Shown here piece after piece: positions 17,998 to 27,172 of a DNA stretch of 64,000 bases (position 1 is its first letter; each line of letters starts with the position of its first letter). The stretch is from NCBI GenBank assembly GCA_044464765.1, contig JBIQKZ010000008.1, positions 1 to 64,000 on the forward strand, in the 5' to 3' direction. The notes below the pieces were generated by a model. It was given only the letters and a program-made list of their open reading frames with translations. It was not told the origin of the DNA and ran no database searches. Source of the stretch: JBIQKZ01 sp044464765. Its GTDB lineage: Bacteria; Pseudomonadota; Gammaproteobacteria; Burkholderiales; Burkholderiaceae_B. The translations under genes and the position numbers were made by a program.

Positions 17998-18297
17998 CCA
18001 GACAACTTCTTAAGCCGAGACGCCCCATACCGAGGCACAATCAACAACCGTCAAAGGCGTCTGGCGCGGGCTGCCTGGGAGCCGGTGTAAGGCGTGCGCC
18101 GTGGCGGCATCGTTTCGCCGGGGGAAGTCGGCGGGAGCTGTTCGAGTTCCGCAGCCGCCAACGGCGGCCAGGGCGAGTTCTCCCGACGCCCGGCGAAACG
18201 AGGCAGACGCGGAAGAAGCACGCCGTGCCGGCTCCCAGGCAGCCCGCGCCAGACGCCGTTCTCAAGAACTCAAAGAACACAAGCCCCCAGACAACTC
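17997..18297. repeat. 12-bp direct repeats around copy B
   Basis: CCCCAGACAACT occurs at 17996-18007 and again at 18285-18296, on either side of copy B, 48 bp before its left arm and 27 bp after its right arm. It could be a target duplication of a larger inserted unit or chance in a compositionally biased spacer. The rest of this 541-base gene-free stretch (17769-18309) holds copies A and B and nothing else I can identify. Confidence 0.35.
18056..18257 (+). repeat. Palindromic intergenic element, copy B
   Basis: A 202-bp element closed by a perfect 30-bp inverted repeat (18056-18085 and 18228-18257). Nested inside are GGCGTGC / GCACGCC (18091-18097, 18218-18224), CGTTTCGCCGGG / CCCGGCGAAACG (18111-18122, 18189-18200), GGGAG / CTCCC (18133-18137, 18180-18184) and an apical hairpin GCCGCC-AAC-GGCGGC. 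The 42-base core 18140-18181 differs from the core of copy C (44446-44487, reverse) at one position only, while the outer arms share no alignment. Confidence 0.87.
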
Positions 18298-18309
18298 CCC
18301 AAAAAAACC

Positions 18310-19137
18310 TTACAAAGGATCCGTCAGCAACATCACCAGCTTGCAATCCGGCCGGATCGCCAGCCGAAACGTAATCTGCCGATAATGCAGCACGCCAAGA
18401 TCCGGATGCCGGAACTCGCGCCGGCCGCCCTCGCGATCAAACACCGTCTGACGCGTCCACCAATGCACAAACGTAGGACTATTCGCCAGCAAATCGTCGA
18501 TCAGATCCCGGACATCCGGCTCATCCGCATAGGGCGCCGCATCCGCCCGGAACTCAGCCACCACCCGCTGCGCCCGGGCTTCCCAATCCACCACCAATTG
18601 CAACGCATCCGGATCCTGGAAAATATACCGAAGCAGATTCGGGTTATCCGCGCGATCAGGCCAACCATCAAACAGACGCAACATCGGCTCGTTACGCGCC
18701 AGCACGTTCCAGCACCGATCCAGCACATACGCAGGCACGGTAATGCTGTCGACACACGACGCCAGATCCCCCGGCAAGGGATCGACCACATCGCGGCCAT
18801 GCTCAGGATCCGCGCACTCCGCCAACTCAAACAAATAGTGCCGTTCAGCACGATTAAGCAGCAAGACCGTAGCCAGACGCGCCCAGACGCCCGGCGACAC
18901 CGACACATCGCGTCCCTGTTCAATCCACGTATACCAAGTGACACTGATATCACATAACTGTGCGACTTCTTCCCGGCGCAAACCCGGCGTGCGCCGGCGC
19001 GAGCCGCTGGGCAGGCCGACTTGTTCCGGCCCCACCCGCGCCCTTACACTGCGCAGGAAATCCCCCAGCGCCCGCCGCCGGACAGAATGCGGATTGCCTT
19101 CGGAAGAAGCGGTGGGACCAGAAGCCGGAGCAACCAA
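18310..19137 (-). CDS. XRE-family regulator with MmyB-like ligand-binding domain
   Basis: A 275-residue transcription factor. Residues 20-85 are an XRE helix-turn-helix (TPGLRREEVAQLCDISVTWY, then IEQGRDVSVS). Residues 110-270 match the MmyB-like domain, seen in many actinobacterial and proteobacterial regulators and thought to bind a small ligand (YVLDRCWNVLARN, DPDALQLVVDWEARA, FRHPDLGVLHYR). The start is a TTG at 19137 with GGAGG 5 bases upstream, overlapping the metH stop region, so translation may be coupled to metH. The target genes are unknown. Confidence 0.85.
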   Translation of the reverse strand: MVAPASGPTASSEGNPHSVRRRALGDFLRSVRARVGPEQVGLPSGSRRRTPGLRREEVAQLCDISVTWYTWIEQGRDVSVSPGVWARLATVLLLNRAERHYLFELAECADPEHGRDVVDPLPGDLASCVDSITVPAYVLDRCWNVLARNEPMLRLFDGWPDRADNPNLLRYIFQDPDALQLVVDWEARAQRVVAEFRADAAPYADEPDVRDLIDDLLANSPTFVHWWTRQTVFDREGGRREFRHPDLGVLHYRQITFRLAIRPDCKLVMLLTDPL

Positions 19138-19146
19138 AAAAGCCTC

Positions 19147-22100
19147 CTACCTAAGCGCGCTGGCCAGCGTGCGGCGAACGTCTTCCTCGGTGCGTCCACT
19201 GCGGCGAACATAATCGGCCACCTGATCCGGCCCGATATTGCCCAGGTTAAAATACTGCGACTGCGGATGGCTAAAGTAGAAACCCGACACACTGGACGCC
19301 GGATACATGGCATAGCTATCGGTTAACTGCATATCGATCTCCTCGGCTTGCAAGACATCGAACATATCCCGTTTGACCACATGCTCGGGGCACGCCGGAT
19401 ACCCCGGCGCGGGCCGTATGCCTTGATACTTTTCCGCGATCAAGTCCGCATTGCGCAACTGCTCGTCAGGCGCATAGCCCCACAAATCGCGGCGCACCCG
19501 GGCGTGCAGGCATTCAGCAAAGCCCTCGGCCAGACGGTCGGCGATGGACTTCAACATAATGCTGGAATAATCGTCGTTGTCCGCCAGGAACGCTTCGTCG
19601 TACTTTTCAATGCCCAGGCCGCCGGTAACGGCGAACATGCCGATGTAATCGGTAATGCCCGTATCCTTGGGGGCAATGTAATCGGCCAGGCATTTGTTGT
19701 CCACACCCTCGCGCTTGACCGTTTGCTGACGCAGGTTGCGCCAGGTGAACAGAACTTCCGAGCGCGACTCGTCCCGATACACCTCGATATCCTCGTCATT
19801 CACCGTATTGGCCGGATAAAAGGCGATGACGGCATTGGCGGTCAGCCAACGCCCGTCGATCACCCGCTTCAACATTTCCTGCCCCTCTTCATAGACCTTG
19901 CGCGCTTGCTCGCCCACCACCTTGTCGGTCAGGATGGCCGGATATTGCCCGAACAGGCTCCAGGTCTGGAAAAATGGCGTCCAATCGATGAAATGGGCGA
20001 TATCTGACAGATCGTAGCTTTTGAACTCGCGCCGTCCGATAAATTTTGGTCGTGGCGGAGTATACGACGACCAATCGATGGCGGGTCGCGCCGCACGCGC
20101 TTCCTGAAGACTGATCAGCGGCGTTTCCTTGCGATTGGCATGCCGCTTGCGCACCAGCTCGTACTCTTCGGCAACCTCGGCCAGGTACGCATCCGCCGAA
20201 TCCGACATCAAATTGGTGGCCACGCCCACCGAACGGCTGGCGTCGGGCACATAAATAACCGGGCCTTCGTAATTGGGGGCAATCTTCACCGCCGTGTGCA
20301 CCCGACTGGTGGTCGCTCCACCCACCAGCAGCGGCAGCTTGCGGCTTAAGAAATAATCGTCGCGCTGCATTTCCGACGCCACGTAGGCCATTTCCTCCAG
20401 GCTAGGGGTAATCAGCCCCGACAAGCCCACCATGTCCGCATTTTCTTCCTTGGCTTTTGCCAGGATCTGGGCGCACGGAACCATGACCCCCATATTGATG
20501 ACTTCAAAGTTATTGCACTGCAGGACAACCGTGACGATGTTCTTCCCGATGTCATGCACGTCGCCCTTGACCGTTGCAATGACGATCTTGCCTTTGGATC
20601 GAACATCGCCGCCCGCGGCCGCGATCTGGCGTTTTTCCTCTTCGATAAAAGGCACCAGGTGAGCCACCGCCTGCTTCATGACCCGCGCGGACTTGACCAC
20701 TTGTGGCAAAAACATCTTGCCCGCGCCGAACAAATCGCCCACGACATTCATGCCATCCATCAACGGCCCCTCGATCACCTGGATCGGCCGCCCTCCGGCA
20801 TCGGCAATCTTCTGCCGCACCTCTTCCGTATCTTCGACAATGAACGTGGTGATGCCCTGCACCAGGGAATGAATCAGCCGCTGCTCGACGGATTCGTTCC
20901 GCCAGGTCAGATCCTCTTCTTTGCGAACGCCAGAGCCCTTGATGGTCTCCGCGAACTCGACCAACCGCTCAGTGGACGTGCGCTCATCGGACGCCTCGGT
21001 GCGGCCCAGGGGAGGATCGCGATCCAGCACGACATCCTCGACCAGCGTCAGAAGTTCAGGCGCGATGTCCTGATAAACCCCCAGTTGGCCGGCATTGACA
21101 ATTCCCATAGTCAAGCCCTGCTGGATGGCGTAGTATAGGAAAACCGTATGAATGGCCTCGCGCATGGGCTCATTGCCACGGAAGGAAAAGCTGACATTGG
21201 AAATGCCGCCTGAAATCCGCGCATGCGGCAAGTTCGCCGTGATCCAGCCCGCAGCTTCGATGAAATCCACCGCGTAGTGGTTATGCTCTTCGATACCGGT
21301 GGCGATCGCAAACACGTTGGGATCGAAAATAATGTCTTCCGGCGGGAACCCCACCTCGTCGACCAGCAGCCGGTACGCCAGGCCGCAAATATCCTTGCGG
21401 CGTTGCAAGGTGTCGGCCTGGCCTTGCTCGTCGAACGCCATGACCACTACGGCTGCGCCATACTTGCGGCACAGCCGGGCCTGCGCCAGAAACGGCTCGA
21501 CACCTTCTTTCATGGAAATCGAGTTCACAATGGCCTTGCCCTGCACGCAACGCAGACCGGTTTCTATCACTTCCCACTTGGAGCTGTCGATCATGATGGG
21601 CACCCGGGCGATATCGGGTTCGGATGCCACCATATTCAGGAAGCGGTGCATGCAGGCCACGGAATCCAGCATAGCCTCGTCCATATTGACGTCGATGATC
21701 TGCGCGCCGTTTTCAACCTGCTGGCGCGCGACCGCCAAGGCCTCCTCGTATTTTTCCTCGCGGATCAGGCGCAGGAACATCTTGCTGCCCGTGGCGTTGG
21801 TGCGCTCGCCCACATTGATGAACAGGGTTTCCGCATCGAAATTCAGCGCCTCCAGGCCCGACAGGCGCGTCTTGACAGGGATCTCGGGCACCGGCCGGAT
21901 GGGCAAATCGCTCACCTTTTGCGCAATGGCCCGGATATGCTCGGGCGTCGTGCCGCAACAGCCGCCCGCCACATTGACCAGCCCCGCGCGCGCGAACTCT
22001 TCGAGCAAGGAGGACGTGTCTTTCGGCGTTTCATCGAACCCGGTTTCAGCCATCGGGTTGGGCAGGCCCGCATTGGGATACACGCAAATATAGGTATCGC

Positions 22101-22920
22101 AGATCTTGGCGAGTTCGGCAATGTACGGACGCATCAGCGCCGCACCCAATGCGCAATTAAGGCCAATCGTGATGGGACGGGCATGACGCACCGAATTCCA
22201 GAACGCCTCGACGGTTTGCCCCGAGAGGATGCGCCCCGACGCATCGGTGACTGTGCCCGAGATCATGAGCGGCAAGCGCTCGCCGCGTTCCTCGAACACG
22301 CTTTCCACGGCAAAAATGGCTGCCTTGGCATTCAGCGTATCGAACACCGTTTCGATCAGGACAAGGTCGATGCCGCCATCCATCAGCCCATTCAACTGCT
22401 CGGTGTAAGCAACCCGCAACTGCTCGAACGTAATATTGCGGGCCGCGGGATCGTTAACGTCTGGCGACAACGAGGCGGTTTTTGGCTGCGGCCCTAACGC
22501 GCCGGCCACAAAGCGAGGCTTCTCGGGCGTGCTGAATTCGTCGCACACGCGTCGCGCCAGGCGCGCGGACTCCAGGTTCAGCTCGTAGGCAACGGACTCC
22601 AGCCCGTAGTCGCCCTGCGCTATCGTCGTGGCGCCGAAGGTGTTCGTTTCGATGACATCCGCGCCGGCCTGCAGATACCCCCGATGTATCTCCGTGATGA
22701 TGTCGGGACGCACCAAGGACAGCAACTCGTTGTTCCCCTTGACATCCTTTGTGTGGTCCGCAAACCGCTCGCCGCGGAAATCCGCCTCGCCCAACTTGTA
22801 TTGCTGAATCATCGTGCCCATGGCGCCGTCCAGGATCATGATGCGCGAGCCAAGCAGGCGGGCGAATTCGGTGCCACGGGTATAAGCGGACAAAGGATGG
22901 GGCAGGGCTGGATAAGACAC
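19147..22920 (-). CDS. metH: Cobalamin-dependent methionine synthase
   Basis: A full-length 1257-residue enzyme that transfers a methyl group from methyltetrahydrofolate to homocysteine through cobalamin. Domain order is visible: homocysteine-binding barrel with zinc cysteines (GLNCALGA near 250, NVAGGCCGTTPEHI near 320), folate barrel (FINVGERTNATGSKMF near 365), cobalamin-binding cap and Rossmann domain with the DxHxxG loop (VKGDVHDIGKN near 770), and the C-terminal reactivation domain that binds SAM (RPAPGYPACPEH near 1175). The start is GTG. The divergent btuB gene with its cobalamin riboswitch ties B12 uptake to this enzyme. Confidence 0.97.
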   Translation of the reverse strand: MSYPALPHPLSAYTRGTEFARLLGSRIMILDGAMGTMIQQYKLGEADFRGERFADHTKDVKGNNELLSLVRPDIITEIHRGYLQAGADVIETNTFGATTIAQGDYGLESVAYELNLESARLARRVCDEFSTPEKPRFVAGALGPQPKTASLSPDVNDPAARNITFEQLRVAYTEQLNGLMDGGIDLVLIETVFDTLNAKAAIFAVESVFEERGERLPLMISGTVTDASGRILSGQTVEAFWNSVRHARPITIGLNCALGAALMRPYIAELAKICDTYICVYPNAGLPNPMAETGFDETPKDTSSLLEEFARAGLVNVAGGCCGTTPEHIRAIAQKVSDLPIRPVPEIPVKTRLSGLEALNFDAETLFINVGERTNATGSKMFLRLIREEKYEEALAVARQQVENGAQIIDVNMDEAMLDSVACMHRFLNMVASEPDIARVPIMIDSSKWEVIETGLRCVQGKAIVNSISMKEGVEPFLAQARLCRKYGAAVVVMAFDEQGQADTLQRRKDICGLAYRLLVDEVGFPPEDIIFDPNVFAIATGIEEHNHYAVDFIEAAGWITANLPHARISGGISNVSFSFRGNEPMREAIHTVFLYYAIQQGLTMGIVNAGQLGVYQDIAPELLTLVEDVVLDRDPPLGRTEASDERTSTERLVEFAETIKGSGVRKEEDLTWRNESVEQRLIHSLVQGITTFIVEDTEEVRQKIADAGGRPIQVIEGPLMDGMNVVGDLFGAGKMFLPQVVKSARVMKQAVAHLVPFIEEEKRQIAAAGGDVRSKGKIVIATVKGDVHDIGKNIVTVVLQCNNFEVINMGVMVPCAQILAKAKEENADMVGLSGLITPSLEEMAYVASEMQRDDYFLSRKLPLLVGGATTSRVHTAVKIAPNYEGPVIYVPDASRSVGVATNLMSDSADAYLAEVAEEYELVRKRHANRKETPLISLQEARAARPAIDWSSYTPPRPKFIGRREFKSYDLSDIAHFIDWTPFFQTWSLFGQYPAILTDKVVGEQARKVYEEGQEMLKRVIDGRWLTANAVIAFYPANTVNDEDIEVYRDESRSEVLFTWRNLRQQTVKREGVDNKCLADYIAPKDTGITDYIGMFAVTGGLGIEKYDEAFLADNDDYSSIMLKSIADRLAEGFAECLHARVRRDLWGYAPDEQLRNADLIAEKYQGIRPAPGYPACPEHVVKRDMFDVLQAEEIDMQLTDSYAMYPASSVSGFYFSHPQSQYFNLGNIGPDQVADYVRRSGRTEEDVRRTLASALR

Positions 22921-23199
22921 GCGAAAAGTTACCTAGAACGAAAAATAAAATGGCGGGGACGCTTGATTTGCCCGAATCGATCAAAACCGGGGGCAAAATG
23001 CAGCGACCCATTGTATCGGGTTACACCGCAAAATTGGCTCTGCGACCGTCGCCGCCTGGTCGCAAAAAACGCTGGAAAGCCGCATGCAGCCTACAACATG
23101 AATAAAGCTCAACTAATACATGTGCAATATTCGCACTAAAACACAAACCGTGTCGTCGTGGTAAATTTCGCTTCGAAAGAAGTGCTTTCGGAGCAGGAC
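22921..23199. promoter_or_regulatory. Divergent metH / btuB intergenic region
   Basis: About 280 bp before the riboswitch must hold the promoters of metH (minus) and btuB (plus). The sequence is locally AT-rich near 22935-22955 and 23095-23165. I cannot name -35 and -10 boxes with confidence, and I see no B12 box on the minus strand, so metH itself does not appear to be riboswitch-controlled here. Confidence 0.4.
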
Positions 23200-23424
23200 C
23201 GCGCCACCTACATGACGCCAACGCCTGCCCTGCGAAAGTTGAATGGGAAACAGCCCGGTGCCGCTCTATGGCGTCGCCACAAACTGTGCTGCCCCCGCAA
23301 CGGTATGTATGCTTGCCATGCCAGCCCGACACCAGCTTCGATCAATTTGGCCCACCCGCCTGCCGCATTGCTTTCGGCCGGCGCACGGTTTACTTCACCG
23401 ATAACGTGCGGGGACGCGCGTTAT
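23200..23424 (+). ncRNA. Cobalamin riboswitch with RBS-proximal hairpin
   Basis: The leader of btuB carries the cobalamin aptamer. The conserved segments GAATGGGAAACAGCCCGGTG (23241-23260) and the B12 box GTGCTGCCCCCGCAACGGTA (23286-23305) are nearly canonical, and a closing segment CCAGCCCGACACCAGC follows at 23321. Downstream, a 10-bp hairpin (23401-23410 with 23415-23424, one G-T wobble, loop GGGA) ends 17 bases before the btuB ATG and could block initiation when B12 is bound. Exact 5' boundary is approximate. The expected effect is repression of uptake in high B12. Confidence 0.9.
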
Positions 23425-23441
23425 GTTCAGGTTTCAACAAC

Positions 23442-25337
23442 ATGTCTCCCAAAAACCACCTGGGCGCGCAAGCGAAGCTATCGAGGCTGTCCGCCGCCCT
23501 ATGCCTCTGTATCGGCGTCGCCCACGCTCAATCCACCATACCGGAACTCGATCGGGTTGTCGTGACCCCCGCCCGTATTGCCCAGCCCGAGAACCTTGCC
23601 TTGGGCGATGTCACCTTGATCGAAGGCGAGGAACTGCGCCAAGCGGGTGCAGATTCCATCGCCGAGGTTCTCTCCCGCCATGCGGGCCTTCAAATCACCA
23701 ACAACGGCGGCCCACAAACCGCAACCGGGGTCTTTTTACGCGGGGCCAACGCCGCTCAAACCCTGGTGCTGGTGGATGGCATCCGCATCAATGGCTCGAC
23801 CAGTGGAGGCATCAACTGGAACACCATCGACCCAGCCACGATCGAGCGCATTGAAGTGCTGCGCGGCGCAGCCAGCAGCCTGTATGGCTCGGACGCCATT
23901 GGCGGTGTCATCAACATCATTACCCGAAAGACAGGTCAGGACCGCCCGTTGAGCGCCTTCGGAAATTTCGGGTTCGGCACCTATGACACCTTCAAGACCA
24001 GCGCGGGCCTATCGGGGGCCAGCAACGGCTGGGACTACAGCTTCGCGGCAAGCCGGTCAAGCAGCCAAGGGTTCAGCGTGGCTCCCGCACCAGTCCATAC
24101 GGACGCCGACGGCTACGACGAACATACGCTGAAAGGGTCACTGGGCTATACGTGGCGCCCTGGCCAGCACATAGGCTTGACCGCCTACAACGGCTATAAC
24201 CGGGGCGACACCGATTCCTATTCCGCCGCACTGGAACCGTCAGTGGCCCTGACCCGTCAACAAATCTATTCCTTCACCAGCACCAATAAGCTGACCGACG
24301 CCTGGCAAAGCGTTCTGCGCTTCGGCTTCAGCAAGGACATGGGCGAGAACCGCGATATTTCCAGCTCCAGCGCCTTTGGCAGCCTGCAGCGCTCGTACAG
24401 TTGGCAGAACAACCTGCGCCTGGCGCAAGGGCAAAACCTGTCGTTGATTCTGGAACGTCTGGAAGAGCGCACGCTGGGCTCGACCATTCACACCCAAAGC
24501 AAACGCTACACCAATGCGGTGGGCGCCATTTATCGCGGGGACTTCGGCATCCATCACGTGCAGGCCAGCCTGCGCAACGACACGATCACCAGCCATGGCA
24601 GTGAAACCACCGGCGGCCTGGCCTACGATATCGACCTGGCGCGCCACTGGCGAGCGGGCATTGCCGGCAACACGGCCTTCAAAGCGCCCACCTTCAATGA
24701 TCTCTACTATCCGTTGATGGGACCCTGGTTCGATTACTCGGGCAACCCGAACCTGCTGCCGGAAAAGTCCCGCAATATCGAAGCCAGCCTGCGTTACGAA
24801 GATGCCGACAGCAAGGCGTCCATCGTGATCTACCAGAACAAGATCAGGAACTTCATCAACCCTTACGTGTGCCAGGCCTACATGTTTGGCTTCTGCTCTT
24901 TCGGACGACCCGAAAACGTCGATTCGGCCACGTTGCGGGGGGTCACCCTGACGGGGGAGCGTAGCTTCGGCCATACCCGCCTGCGCGCCAGCGCCGACTT
25001 TCAGGATCCACGCGACGATGCCACAGGCAACCAGCTTAGTCGCCGCGCCCGACAGATCTACCGCTTCCATGCTTCGCACCGACTGGACAACTGGACGCTT
25101 GGCGCGGAATACCTGTTTGTCGGGAAACGCTATGAAGACCCAGCCAACCAGGATCCCATGGGTGGTTACAGCCTGGTCAACCTGACCGCTGAATACGCAT
25201 TCAGCAAATCAACGGCAATCCAGGTACGCTGGAACAATGTGCTCGACAAAAACTACGCACTGGCGCATCTGCAACGCAATGTGGCCTACAACACCCCGGG
25301 CTCCAACGTGTTCGTCAATCTTGCCTGGCGCATGTAG
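23442..25337 (+). CDS. btuB: TonB-dependent vitamin B12 receptor
   Basis: A 631-residue outer-membrane receptor. The ATG at 23442 is preferred because longer in-frame starts run into the riboswitch, and it gives a clean signal peptide ending ...CIGVAHAQ. A TonB box-like stretch (DRVVVTPAR) follows, then the plug (GVFLRGANAAQTLVLVDG, IERIEVLRGAASSLYGSDAI, GGVINIITR) and a 22-strand barrel ending NLAWRM. BtuB assignment rests on the cobalamin riboswitch and the downstream btuF. The last residue is methionine, not the usual aromatic. Confidence 0.92.
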   Translation: MSPKNHLGAQAKLSRLSAALCLCIGVAHAQSTIPELDRVVVTPARIAQPENLALGDVTLIEGEELRQAGADSIAEVLSRHAGLQITNNGGPQTATGVFLRGANAAQTLVLVDGIRINGSTSGGINWNTIDPATIERIEVLRGAASSLYGSDAIGGVINIITRKTGQDRPLSAFGNFGFGTYDTFKTSAGLSGASNGWDYSFAASRSSSQGFSVAPAPVHTDADGYDEHTLKGSLGYTWRPGQHIGLTAYNGYNRGDTDSYSAALEPSVALTRQQIYSFTSTNKLTDAWQSVLRFGFSKDMGENRDISSSSAFGSLQRSYSWQNNLRLAQGQNLSLILERLEERTLGSTIHTQSKRYTNAVGAIYRGDFGIHHVQASLRNDTITSHGSETTGGLAYDIDLARHWRAGIAGNTAFKAPTFNDLYYPLMGPWFDYSGNPNLLPEKSRNIEASLRYEDADSKASIVIYQNKIRNFINPYVCQAYMFGFCSFGRPENVDSATLRGVTLTGERSFGHTRLRASADFQDPRDDATGNQLSRRARQIYRFHASHRLDNWTLGAEYLFVGKRYEDPANQDPMGGYSLVNLTAEYAFSKSTAIQVRWNNVLDKNYALAHLQRNVAYNTPGSNVFVNLAWRM

Positions 25338-25356
25338 CATTTGCGAGGAGAACAAT

Positions 25357-25377
25357 ATGCATACATTCACCGCATGA
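25357..25377 (+). CDS. Six-codon leader ORF before btuF
   Basis: A minicistron (MHTFTA) begins at an ATG 6 bases after a good ribosome-binding site (GAGGAG) and ends in a TGA that overlaps the btuF ATG (ATGA at 25374-25377). The btuF start itself has no obvious Shine-Dalgarno. Reinitiation or coupling is a plausible role. It could also mean that a single-base error separates the true start from the btuF frame. Confidence 0.4.
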   Translation: MHTFTA

Positions 25378-26336
25378 TCTTTCCTGGCGCACGTAGCGTC
25401 CTGGGGTTGGCCGGCGCCGCCCGGCTGACCACTGCAATGGCTCGCCTGATGGCGGTTTTGCTGGCGCCGGCCTTGCTGCCGCTGCCCGTGACCAGCGCCC
25501 ATCCAAGTCACCCAGCACCCGCCGATGCGCAGCGCGCCATCACCCTGGCGCCGCACATCACTGAATTGATCTTCGCTGCCGGCGCCGGCGACCGTGTCAT
25601 CGCCACCGTGGCCAGCAGTGATTATCCGCAGACCGCACGCACACTGCCCCGGGTGGGAGACGGCCTGAGCATCAGTGTCGAGAAGATCATGGCGCTGGGG
25701 CCGGACACCGTCATTGCCTGGCGCGATTCCGCCGCCCTGCGTGCGCTGCAGCCTATCCTGCAGAACATGCGCGTGCCGCTTCTGTACTCCGAGCCTCGCT
25801 CGCTGAGCGACATTCCGGAACAGATTCGACGCTTTGGCGCCCTGTTCAAAACGCTCCCAGTGGCCGAAGCCGCCGCACAGGCACTGGAAGACAGACTTGC
25901 CACGCTACGCGCCCGTCATGGTCGGCGTCCCGTGCGCAGCGTCTTCGTGGAAGTGGGGACCATGCCTCTCTATACCTTGGGCGCCGATCCCCTGCTCAAT
26001 GAGATGCTGGCGATTTGCAGCGGCGCCAATCTTTACGCAGATGCGCCCGTGGCCGCTGCCCAAGTAGGCGTGGAAGACATTCTGGCCCGCAACCCAGACC
26101 TGATCCTTGTACCCGCGACGGATGAACAGCAAACGTCGGCGGCGCTGAAACGCTGGTCGGCGCTTGGCTTGCCCGCAGCGCGCGCCGGCCGGGTCTACGG
26201 CATCCACCCCGATCTTTTATTTCGTCCTGGTCCACGGCTGGTCGACGCAGCGGAAGAATTGTGCAAAAAAATGGATTATCCTGTTAGACCTGGTTCGACA
26301 GAAACACAACACGCTGCCAACCCCATTCGACCCTAA
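25374..26336 (+). CDS. btuF: Cobalamin-binding periplasmic protein, BtuF-like
   Basis: A 320-residue class III substrate-binding protein. After a long N-terminal signal region (core MARLMAVLLAPALLPLPV) come the typical lobes: ITLAPHITELIFAAGAGDRVI, VGDGLSISVEKIMALGPDTV, then the helix linker and ILARNPDLILVP. It should deliver B12 from BtuB to an inner-membrane ABC permease, but no btuC or btuD is in the window. The start is uncertain: 25374 overlaps the leader ORF, while 25437 gives a shorter signal peptide. It is 36 bases after btuB and 28 before thiG. Confidence 0.85.
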   Translation: MIFPGARSVLGLAGAARLTTAMARLMAVLLAPALLPLPVTSAHPSHPAPADAQRAITLAPHITELIFAAGAGDRVIATVASSDYPQTARTLPRVGDGLSISVEKIMALGPDTVIAWRDSAALRALQPILQNMRVPLLYSEPRSLSDIPEQIRRFGALFKTLPVAEAAAQALEDRLATLRARHGRRPVRSVFVEVGTMPLYTLGADPLLNEMLAICSGANLYADAPVAAAQVGVEDILARNPDLILVPATDEQQTSAALKRWSALGLPAARAGRVYGIHPDLLFRPGPRLVDAAEELCKKMDYPVRPGSTETQHAANPIRP

Positions 26337-26364
26337 CCGCCACACCCCGACGCGACACCGAAAA

Positions 26365-27165
26365 ATGACTCAAACCGACACCTTCACGCTTGCTGGAAAA
26401 AACTATGATTCGCGCCTGTTGGTAGGCACTGGCAAGTACAAGGATTTTGCCCAAACCCGCGACGCCATCCAAGCCAGCGGCGCACAGATCGTGACCGTCG
26501 CCATTCGCCGCACCAATATCGGCCAAGACGCGGATCAACCGAATTTGCTGGATTTCCTGCCACCCTCCCAGTACACCATCCTGCCCAACACCGCCGGATG
26601 CTATACCGCCAGCGATGCCGTTCGCACCTTGCGACTCGCGCGCGAGCTGCTCGACGACCACCGCTTGGTCAAGCTGGAAGTGCTGGGCGACAAAGACAAT
26701 CTGTTTCCCAACATGCCCGAAACACTCAAAGCCGCTAAAACACTGGTGGATGAAGGTTTTCAGGTCATGGTTTATTGCACCGACGACCCCATACAATGCC
26801 GCATGCTCGAAGATATAGGCTGCGTGGCTGTCATGCCGCTGGCCTCCCTGATCGGTTCAGGCATGGGCATTCTGAACCCCTGGAACCTGCGGCTTATCAT
26901 CGACCAGGCGCAGGTTCCGGTCCTGGTCGATGCAGGCGTGGGTACGGCATCCGATGCCGCCGTGGCCATGGAACTGGGTTGCGATGGCGTGCTGATGAAT
27001 AGCGCGATCGCCGGGGCGCAAGACCCCGTCCTGATGGCGCAAGCCATGAACATGGCGGTCCAGGCCGGCCGCCTGGCCTACCGCGCGGGCCGCATGCCGC
27101 GCAAGTTCTACAGCGCCATTCCCAGCTCCCCCACCGAGGGCCTGATCCAATCGAAAGCGCGGTAG
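26365..27165 (+). CDS. thiG: Thiazole synthase
   Basis: A 266-residue TIM-barrel enzyme that builds the thiazole phosphate of thiamine from DXP, dehydroglycine and ThiS-thiocarboxylate. The active-site lysine is in VKLEVLGDKDNLFPN, and the phosphate-binding glycines are in LIGSGMGI and VDAGVGTASDAAVAMELG. Start MTQTDTF at 26365 gives the standard length; longer frames run back into btuF. ThiS, its sulfur carrier, is not adjacent. It is followed 7 bases later by thiD. No TPP riboswitch is seen upstream. Confidence 0.95.
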   Translation: MTQTDTFTLAGKNYDSRLLVGTGKYKDFAQTRDAIQASGAQIVTVAIRRTNIGQDADQPNLLDFLPPSQYTILPNTAGCYTASDAVRTLRLARELLDDHRLVKLEVLGDKDNLFPNMPETLKAAKTLVDEGFQVMVYCTDDPIQCRMLEDIGCVAVMPLASLIGSGMGILNPWNLRLIIDQAQVPVLVDAGVGTASDAAVAMELGCDGVLMNSAIAGAQDPVLMAQAMNMAVQAGRLAYRAGRMPRKFYSAIPSSPTEGLIQSKAR

Positions 27166-27172
27166 CCCAACC

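Noticed and set aside
17769..18309. An insertion sequence or a MITE with a fixed terminal repeat
   Set aside because: There is no transposase, and the terminal arms differ completely among copies, unlike a MITE whose ends must match one transposase.
17850..18957. Open frames running through copies A and B of the palindromic element
   Set aside because: Their translations are Arg/Pro-rich, differ in frame between copies and run into the antisense of the XRE gene. The repeats explain the sequence better.
26337..26364. A TPP riboswitch before thiG
   Set aside because: Only 28 bases separate btuF and thiG, and no THI-box sequence (such as CTGAGA with its partner) is seen there.
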